Below, in pieces: positions 1 through 4,959 of a stretch of DNA of 7,637 nucleotides. The stretch is from contig JAGBFY010000579.1 of the NCBI GenBank assembly GCA_017936245.1, positions 1-7,637 on the forward strand, in the 5' to 3' direction. The notes below the pieces were generated by a model. It was not told where the DNA came from, did not search any database, and saw only the letters and a program-made list of their open reading frames with translations. The DNA comes from Kiritimatiellia bacterium (GTDB lineage: Bacteria > Verrucomicrobiota > Kiritimatiellia > RFP12 > UBA1067). The position numbers were made by a program, and so were the translations under genes. Each line of letters opens with the position of its first letter. Position 1 is the stretch's first letter.

Positions 1-2
1 GA

Positions 3-554
3 AGCGTCCGTGAAGATTGCGCATCATGTACGGGCGGTACTGTCTTTCAGGATTGCCAGTCCGGATGTTCACAGATTACGCGCAATGGTTCGGTTCTTTT
101 CAACCATGGCTTTGTCTGCTCAGAATGCAATGGCAACGGGCGGAAGGTCAATGCGGCCGGGATAGCAGGCAGTATAATTGGTGCGGGTATTGCCGGAGCG
201 TTCGGGGCTCGCCATTATAGGCCACCGCCACCTCCCTCGCATGTCATCTGCCAGCGTTGCTCGGGCTTGGGCGGATATATGTGTTCCACCTGCTCGGGGT
301 CAGGGCAGACCCGTTCGACATGCTATAGGTGTGGTGGTTCAGGGAGCGTGTCGGGTTCTCGCAGATGCGGCATCTGCAGCGGTGATGGCAAGGTCTCCAG
401 GATGCAGGTCTGCGGCAGCTGCAGCAACGGAAGCATATTCTCCGATGCCCAGTGCGGGATATGCAGCGGAGTGGGCAGGATATGGCGGATGTACAACGGC
501 GGAACACCGCATTTCGCCACTCCCCCCGATTCAATGGTGGAGACGGAAAAGTAA
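3..554 (+). CDS. Cys-rich protein with DnaJ-type CxxCxGxG zinc-binding repeats, 5' partial
   Basis: The reading frame is open from the window edge to the TAA at 552-554, so the N-terminus is missing; 183 residues are visible. There are eight CxxC pairs (visible residues 6/9, 39/42, 83/86, 94/97, 107/110, 122/125, 137/140, 151/154). Most are followed by a Gly-rich tail, as in CSECNGNG, CSTCSGSG and CYRCGGSG, which is the zinc-binding pattern of the DnaJ central domain. The last six are in tandem, 11-15 residues apart. Residues 51-69 form a Gly/Ala/Ile stretch with small residues at regular spacing (glycine zipper), followed by PPPPP at 74-78; this could insert in or touch a membrane. No J domain is visible, though the N-terminus could hold one. 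Zinc binding and a scaffold or thiol role are inferred. The pseudokinase gene starts 30 bases downstream, suggesting co-transcription. Confidence 0.8.
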   Translation, partial: SVREDCASCTGGTVFQDCQSGCSQITRNGSVLFNHGFVCSECNGNGRKVNAAGIAGSIIGAGIAGAFGARHYRPPPPPSHVICQRCSGLGGYMCSTCSGSGQTRSTCYRCGGSGSVSGSRRCGICSGDGKVSRMQVCGSCSNGSIFSDAQCGICSGVGRIWRMYNGGTPHFATPPDSMVETEK

Positions 555-570
555 AATTTCAAGCAGAGAA

Positions 571-578
571 GAAGAAGG
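571..578 (+). promoter_or_regulatory. Ribosome binding site for the pseudokinase gene
   Basis: GAAGAAGG lies 6 bases before the ATG at 585. The spacing supports that ATG over the in-frame TTG at 579, which would almost abut this site. The ATG also gives a protein beginning MENSI, matching the other two kinase-type proteins of the window. Confidence 0.6.
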
Positions 579-584
579 TTGGGT

Positions 585-2822
585 ATGGAAAATTCAATCG
601 GTGACGCGAATACGATTAAAGGCGACAATGCGATTCCTCTAGGCTGCATCGACCAGTATGCGCTTGTGCGTGAATTGGGCGGCGGATTCGGGACGGTGTT
701 CCTCGCGAGGGACACCATATCCGGCGTGGATGTATCCGTCAGGATACTTCCGCCAGGGGGTGCCGGTCATGAGGATTTGTCATCCAAGTTCAGGCGATGG
801 TTCTCTCGGACATCTCGCATTCATCATCCTGGAATAGCGTCACCTGTGACTTTGCATAGGATTGAAAATGCCAGACTGACGACTCCTTCGTTGATGGATA
901 TGGCGAAGCCGGGGACGGCTATGGTTGTCTCCGCATGTCCGACCGGGATTTCCCTGGCAAAACTGCGCCATCGGTTTCAGGGACGGGTTCTGCCGTTGCC
1001 GATTGTGCTCAAAATCGCCAGACAGCTGGCTTCGGCTCTTGATTATGCGCATAGTGTTGAGGTGCAGCATGATTGTCTGCGTCCGGACAATGTCATGGTG
1101 GATGGTGTTGATGACGATGCCCTGTCCGTGCAGATGGTAGATTACGGGCTTGAGGCGGTGTATATCCGTGAATTGTCAGAATCGACCATTACCTCGGTTG
1201 ATGCAACGTATACGTTCCCGGTCAACCGTTCATATTTCTCTCCAGAGGAATGGCAGGGAAAATTCAGGAATGGTGCTTCTGATCAATATGCGTTGGCGGC
1301 GATAGTATATGAGCTGCTTGTGGGTAACATTCCATTTGCCTCTGCGTTTGCAATGGGAGACATCCTTGTGGCGGCAAATGTCGTCATGTCTGTCTCGCCG
1401 GAAATCCCAGATGAGCTTCCGGAATCGGTTAGGTCCGCGCTCGCAAAAGCGTTGGCGAAGAGGCCGGAAGAGAGGTTTGCCTCGTGCGCGGATTTCGTCG
1501 CTGCACTGGAAGGGAATGTTAAAGTGGAGTCGGTAAGGCGCGTTGTCCCCGATGCGCAGGGCGGTGGCACGAGGGCAAGCCGCCCCGTTGTGATCATTGC
1601 GTTGCTCGCACTTTTGGGCGCAGGGGGTGGTGTGTGGTACTGGCAGGATGTAAAGACGCGAGATTTGAGACGAATCGTGTCGGAACAGAAAACGGCCCTA
1701 GAACTCAAGGCTTCTGAAGTCAGGTCGCTTGAAAAGCGAGTGGAGGAAGAGCGGATAGCCCGCGAGGGTGCGTGGAGAAAGTTGAGTGAGCAACTGGCAA
1801 CCATTAAAGAGACCGAAGAGAAGCTTAAACAGATCATGGCAGAGAAGAAGGAACTCGTGGATAAAACTGCGAAGGAGATTGATTTCCGGCTTGGAGAAGC
1901 AAGGCGCAAGGCTGACGAAGCGTTGGAAAAAGAGCGGGACAGGCTTGTGAAGAAGTTTACGGAGCAGGAAAGTAGTCTGACAAACAGATTGATGCAGCTC
2001 CATGCGGACGAATGTTCAAGGCTTGAGGCGAAATCCAAGTCGGCATTGGAAAGGGCGCAAAAGGCGGAATCTGCGCTTTCGGAACTCCGTGCAGCAAATG
2101 CGGCAACAGGTAGTGGTTCATATGCGGCTGGGGGTGAAGCTTCCGGGCCTAAACACGGAGATGCAAAGACGTTGATATTGCCTGGCGGTGTGACGATGGA
2201 GATGATATATTGCGCACCCGGAGAGTATGTGTATGGAGAGGATGAGAAGCCCTCCCGCATCGAGCAGGGGTTCTGGCTAGGTAAATACGAGGTGACGCAG
2301 CGGCAATGGGCAAGCGTGATGGGCGAGAACGGTTCATACTTCAAGGGGGAGGATCTGCCGGTGGATACCATATCCTGGGATGACTGCCAGAGGTTTGTGG
2401 CGAAAATCAACGCCAGACTATCATGTGGCGCAAGATTACCCACGGAACATGAATGGGAGTATGCATGCCGGGCTGCGACGAAAACCGAATACAGTTGGGG
2501 AGACGCATTGAATGGAGACAAGGCCAACTGTGATGGAACGTATCCTGTGGGAACAGAGGAAAAGGGAGCGTATCTCAAAAAGACCGTGTCGGTCGACAGC
2601 TATGCACCAAACCCGTGGGGATTCCATTGCATGCACGGTAATGTGAGGGAATGGTGCCATGATGTCTTCGATTCCTCTCGAAGGGTTCTTCGCGGCGGAA
2701 GCTGGTACCACAGCCCTGCAAAGTGCCGTTCGGCGTCAAGGGATGGGAGCGATCCGTCATCCCGGTACAGCAATTTTGGGTTCCGTCTTTGCTGCTCGGA
2801 AATGGAAGACGCGAAGAAATGA
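585..2822 (+). CDS. Membrane pseudokinase with coiled coil and C-terminal SUMF1/FGE-like domain
   Basis: This is a 745-residue protein. Residues about 24-310 have a Hanks-type Ser/Thr kinase fold, but key residues are lost. The glycine loop LGGGFGTV (31-38) is one residue shorter than in the paralog at 3374. The beta-3 lysine is R53 (VSVR for VAVK). The catalytic loop reads HDCLRPDN (162-169), so Cys164 sits where the catalytic Asp belongs. The DFG motif is DYG (186-188). Catalysis is therefore unlikely; an allosteric or binding role is inferred. A membrane segment at about 335-353 ends in GGVWYWQ. A long charged coiled coil runs from about 360 to 505. Residues about 526-738 match the SUMF1/EgtB/PvdO family: GFWLGKYEVT, RLPTEHEWEYACRA, HGNVREW, RVLRGGSW and GFRL. 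In that domain His709 aligns with the first active-site Cys of formylglycine-generating enzyme, and only Cys714 aligns with the second, so FGE chemistry is doubtful. The expected topology is kinase inside, coiled coil and SUMF1-like domain outside. Confidence 0.9.
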   Translation: MENSIGDANTIKGDNAIPLGCIDQYALVRELGGGFGTVFLARDTISGVDVSVRILPPGGAGHEDLSSKFRRWFSRTSRIHHPGIASPVTLHRIENARLTTPSLMDMAKPGTAMVVSACPTGISLAKLRHRFQGRVLPLPIVLKIARQLASALDYAHSVEVQHDCLRPDNVMVDGVDDDALSVQMVDYGLEAVYIRELSESTITSVDATYTFPVNRSYFSPEEWQGKFRNGASDQYALAAIVYELLVGNIPFASAFAMGDILVAANVVMSVSPEIPDELPESVRSALAKALAKRPEERFASCADFVAALEGNVKVESVRRVVPDAQGGGTRASRPVVIIALLALLGAGGGVWYWQDVKTRDLRRIVSEQKTALELKASEVRSLEKRVEEERIAREGAWRKLSEQLATIKETEEKLKQIMAEKKELVDKTAKEIDFRLGEARRKADEALEKERDRLVKKFTEQESSLTNRLMQLHADECSRLEAKSKSALERAQKAESALSELRAANAATGSGSYAAGGEASGPKHGDAKTLILPGGVTMEMIYCAPGEYVYGEDEKPSRIEQGFWLGKYEVTQRQWASVMGENGSYFKGEDLPVDTISWDDCQRFVAKINARLSCGARLPTEHEWEYACRAATKTEYSWGDALNGDKANCDGTYPVGTEEKGAYLKKTVSVDSYAPNPWGFHCMHGNVREWCHDVFDSSRRVLRGGSWYHSPAKCRSASRDGSDPSSRYSNFGFRLCCSEMEDAKK
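1532..1587 (+). repeat. Decayed copy of the palindromic element, inside the pseudokinase gene
   Basis: GGTAAGGCGCGTTGTCCCC matches the start of the element at 5691 at all but one position. The first hairpin survives in weakened form: 1537-1545 against 1550-1558 gives six Watson-Crick pairs, two G-T pairs and one mismatch around a TCCC loop. The second half keeps GGCGG (1560-1564) and CCGCC (1580-1584) but its inside has changed. It is translated in frame as residues about 317-334, VRRVVPDAQGGG then RASRP, just before the membrane segment. The peptide resembles VGRVVPNAPNGGG of the kinase at 4960. Confidence 0.65.
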
Positions 2823-2863
2823 ACATTGCACTAGAGTGATCAGCAATCTGTTGTCTATATGCG

Positions 2864-2890
2864 GAAACCGGTCGGTGTCCGGACCGTTTC
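2864..2890 (+). terminator. Possible hairpin after the pseudokinase gene
   Basis: GAAAC at 2864-2868 pairs with GTTTC at 2886-2890. GGTC at 2870-2873 pairs with GACC at 2882-2885, with C2869 bulged and an 8-base loop. The tail TTGCATTT is only partly T-rich. It could attenuate transcription between the pseudokinase and lipoprotein genes or protect mRNA ends. It is weak as an intrinsic terminator. Confidence 0.3.
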
Positions 2891-2920
2891 TTGCATTTAA
2901 CATCTGCGGACAGAATGAAG

Positions 2921-2925
2921 AAAGG
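2921..2925 (+). promoter_or_regulatory. Ribosome binding site for the lipoprotein gene
   Basis: AAAGG lies 7 bases before the ATG at 2933. The in-frame ATG at 2915 has no comparable site upstream and would add a charged MKKGNE stretch before the signal peptide, so 2933 is preferred. Confidence 0.5.
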
Positions 2926-2932
2926 TAATGAA

Positions 2933-3289
2933 ATGAAAAAAGCAGTTAAGGCGGTTGTTGCCGCTTCGTTGATGTGTGCTTACGGGTGCGCAACCTCTCC
3001 GGTGGCATTCAAGGAATCATCGGTTCCTGTGCCGCCTCAGGGATATACGGTTGTCGGCTCAGATGTGAGCGGATCGTGTGACCAGATATACGTATTCGGG
3101 CTTGGCGGCAGTCTCACGACTTCGCAGCAGCACAAGGCCTACAAGGATGCCATCAGTCAGGCGCATGGAGCGGATGCACTTGTCGGTATGTGCATTGACG
3201 AGAGCATGTTCTGGTGTCCGCCGTTCTTTGTCACTAGGATAATGCGCGTCACAGGTACGCCGGTCAAGTTCAATCCGCCTGCGAAGTAA
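2933..3289 (+). CDS. Small putative lipoprotein of unknown function
   Basis: This is a 118-residue protein. Residues 1-19 look like a lipoprotein signal peptide: basic MKKAVK, a short hydrophobic run AVVAASLM, then AYGC with Cys19 as the likely lipidated residue. The lipobox has Ala rather than the usual Leu at -3, so it is acceptable but not ideal. The residue after Cys19 is Ala, which in E. coli would send it to the outer membrane. The mature part starts with a Pro-rich linker (VPVPPQGY), then has a Gly-rich segment (YVFGLGGSL), a likely helix (AYKDAISQAHGADALVGM) and a terminal strand (VTGTPVKF). The layout is faintly like small TRL-like lipoproteins, but I do not recognise the family with confidence. 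It sits between two kinase-type genes on the same strand, so it may be an envelope partner of their outer domains; that is inference. Confidence 0.75.
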   Translation: MKKAVKAVVAASLMCAYGCATSPVAFKESSVPVPPQGYTVVGSDVSGSCDQIYVFGLGGSLTTSQQHKAYKDAISQAHGADALVGMCIDESMFWCPPFFVTRIMRVTGTPVKFNPPAK

Positions 3290-3320
3290 GAGGCGTAAGC
3301 GTTTGGTGGAATCAGATTGC

Positions 3321-3342
3321 GGCGGCTTGGGGACAAGCCGCC
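3321..3342 (+). repeat. Single-hairpin copy of the palindromic element between genes
   Basis: GGCGGCTTG (3321-3329) and CAAGCCGCC (3334-3342) form a perfect 9-bp stem with a GGGA loop. The right-hand hairpin of the element at 5691 has the same architecture, with stem GGCGGTCTG/CAGACCGCC and a GGGA loop. Stem positions 6 and 7 differ as matched pairs, so the fold is kept. No T-run follows, so an intrinsic terminator is unlikely. It lies 32 bases before the kinase start at 3374. Confidence 0.65.
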
Positions 3343-3373
3343 TTGCTGGGAGTTGATCAGCAGGAAAAGCGAA

Positions 3374-4936
3374 ATGAACGAGAACAGCATAGGTAACTGG
3401 AAAACGATTGTCGATAAACCTGCGAACGGTAATTCGCTCGGTCGCATCGACCAGTACGAGCTTATCCGCGAGCTTGGCGGCGGTGGATTCGGCTGTGTGT
3501 ATCTCGCGCACGACACGGTCGCCGGGATTGATGTCGCGGTTAAGGGGCTGCCGCCGCTCGTTCGGCTCAATAAGGAAGAGCTGGAGAACGTCCGAAAGAA
3601 TTTCGCTTTAGTTTCGCGTCTTCATCATCCGAACATCGCCGCGGCGCTTACGCTTCATCCGGTAACAAATGCTTTTTACAACGACAAGGACGATGCTGAA
3701 AAACTTCGGGTCTTTAAAGGTGATACGCTCGTTGTAATGCAGTACGCGCCGGGCGTGACGCTCTCGCAATGGCGCAAGCAATTTCCCGAAGGTAAAGTTC
3801 CATTAGATAAAGCGCTTGAAATTACGCGGCAGATCGCCTCAGCGCTCGACTATGCGCATAAAGAGAAGATTCTCCATCGCGATATTAAGCCCGCGAATGT
3901 AATGATAGAGACTGGGGCTGACGGCTCGCTCACGGCTCGCGTTCTCGACTTCGGTCTCGCCGCTGAAATCCGCTCGTCGATGAGCCGCGTCTCGCAGAGC
4001 ATAACCGATACGTCGGGAACTCGCCCCTATATGGCGCCCGAGCAGTGGTTGGGTGAAGATCAGGGGAAGGAAACTGATCAGTACGCGCTCGCAGTGCTTT
4101 TCAATGAACTTGTAACCGGCAAAGTTCCGTTTGTATCGGTATTCGATACGGGCGATCCTGTATTGATGATGAATGTTGTCGGTAATAGGGCTTTTAATCC
4201 GTCTACGGAACTTTCTAAGCCTATTCGCCTCGCGTTATCTAAAGCCTTGGCAAAAAAACGCAAAGACCGTTTTGATTCATGTACAGCATTTGTTGATGCG
4301 CTGGTAGGGTGCGGTGCCGTCACCGCTCCGAGCGGAAAAGCTTTCGGCAAGATTGCTGCTGTCGGACTTTTAGTCTTGGGATTAGCCGGCGGCGTTTGGT
4401 ATTGGCAAGGCGAGAAGGCAAAGGAAGAGACGAGAATCGCCGCAGAGCAAGAAGAAGCGCGGAGAATTGCCGAAGAAGAAAGAGCTAAAAATACCCGTTT
4501 GGCAATAGAGGCATTTGAAGCCAAACGTTGGGAAGATGGTTTTCGCCTTTCTAAAAATGCAGATCTAAACAACAAAATCGTGCAATTCTATCTTGGTTTG
4601 ATGTATGAAAGAGGTTACGGAGTTCCGAAAGATGATTATGAGGCGGTAAAGTGGTGTCGGAAGTCTGCGGAGCAGGGGAATGCGGATGCGCAGTGTAATC
4701 TTGGCTTTATGTATGAGAATGGACGCGGAGTTCCGAAAGATGAAACTGAGGCAGTAAAGTGGTATCGGAAGTCTGCGGAGCAGGGGAATGCGTTTGGGCA
4801 GTGTAATCTTGGCTGGATGTATGAGAGTGGTCGTGGCGTTCCGAAAGATGATTATGAGGCGGTAAAGTGGTATCGGAAGTCTGCGGAGCAGGGGAATGTC
4901 CCTGCAAAAGATGCGTTAAAAAGGTTGGGGTATTAG
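3374..4936 (+). CDS. Membrane Ser/Thr protein kinase with C-terminal Sel1 repeats
   Basis: This is a 520-residue Hanks-type kinase, paralogous to the pseudokinase at 585. Visible motifs are the glycine loop LGGGGFGCV (34-42), beta-3 Lys57 in VAVK, HRDIKPAN with Asp170 and Asn175, DFG at 192-194, and APEQW (221-225). This suggests ATP-dependent phosphorylation of Ser/Thr in the cytoplasm. In a gapless alignment the alpha-C glutamate position holds Asn76, so the active fold may be unusual. One membrane segment (about 327-344) ends in GGVWYWQ, as in the pseudokinase. A short charged helix follows (about 346-385), then three Sel1 repeats (407-514) that probably bind partner proteins outside the membrane. 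The ATG at 3374 is chosen because an AGGA lies 8 bases upstream and it gives MNENSI, as in its neighbours. An in-frame TTG at 3317 would read through the palindromic hairpin at 3321 and is less likely. Confidence 0.92.
   Translation: MNENSIGNWKTIVDKPANGNSLGRIDQYELIRELGGGGFGCVYLAHDTVAGIDVAVKGLPPLVRLNKEELENVRKNFALVSRLHHPNIAAALTLHPVTNAFYNDKDDAEKLRVFKGDTLVVMQYAPGVTLSQWRKQFPEGKVPLDKALEITRQIASALDYAHKEKILHRDIKPANVMIETGADGSLTARVLDFGLAAEIRSSMSRVSQSITDTSGTRPYMAPEQWLGEDQGKETDQYALAVLFNELVTGKVPFVSVFDTGDPVLMMNVVGNRAFNPSTELSKPIRLALSKALAKKRKDRFDSCTAFVDALVGCGAVTAPSGKAFGKIAAVGLLVLGLAGGVWYWQGEKAKEETRIAAEQEEARRIAEEERAKNTRLAIEAFEAKRWEDGFRLSKNADLNNKIVQFYLGLMYERGYGVPKDDYEAVKWCRKSAEQGNADAQCNLGFMYENGRGVPKDETEAVKWYRKSAEQGNAFGQCNLGWMYESGRGVPKDDYEAVKWYRKSAEQGNVPAKDALKRLGY
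4592..4915 (+). repeat. Three tandem 108-bp Sel1 repeat units
   Basis: The units are 4592-4699, 4700-4807 and 4808-4915, each 36 codons. Long stretches are nearly identical at the DNA level; for example TTCCGAAAGAT recurs at 4623, 4731 and 4839, exactly 108 bases apart. Each encodes LGxMYExGxGVPKD, then EAVKWxRKSAEQGN, the Sel1 pattern. The third unit ends in a diverged cap before the stop. Identity at synonymous sites points to recent duplication or gene conversion. Confidence 0.9.
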
Positions 4937-4959
4937 GGCGTATATAAGGCGTGGTTGAA

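Noticed and set aside
178..642. Plus-strand open frame of 154 codons overlapping the Cys-rich gene and the pseudokinase start
   Set aside because: The frame of 3-554 carries regular CxxCxGxG motifs and ends properly before a ribosome site; this frame has no motif and overlaps the kinase start.
1283..2578. Long minus-strand open frame (431 codons) opposite the pseudokinase gene
   Set aside because: It is Ser-rich low-complexity translation antisense to a coiled coil and SUMF1-like domain with clear motifs; no ribosome site or family features support it.
3317..3373. N-terminal extension of the Sel1 kinase from a TTG
   Set aside because: It would translate the palindromic hairpin and a non-conserved leader; the ATG at 3374 has a ribosome site and the conserved MNENSI start.
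3059..3570. Two overlapping minus-strand frames opposite the lipoprotein and kinase start
   Set aside because: They are shadows of the plus-strand genes, with no signal peptide, domain or ribosome site.
4078..4575. Minus-strand frame of 165 codons opposite the Sel1 kinase
   Set aside because: It covers the antisense of the kinase C-lobe and membrane segment and has no features of its own.
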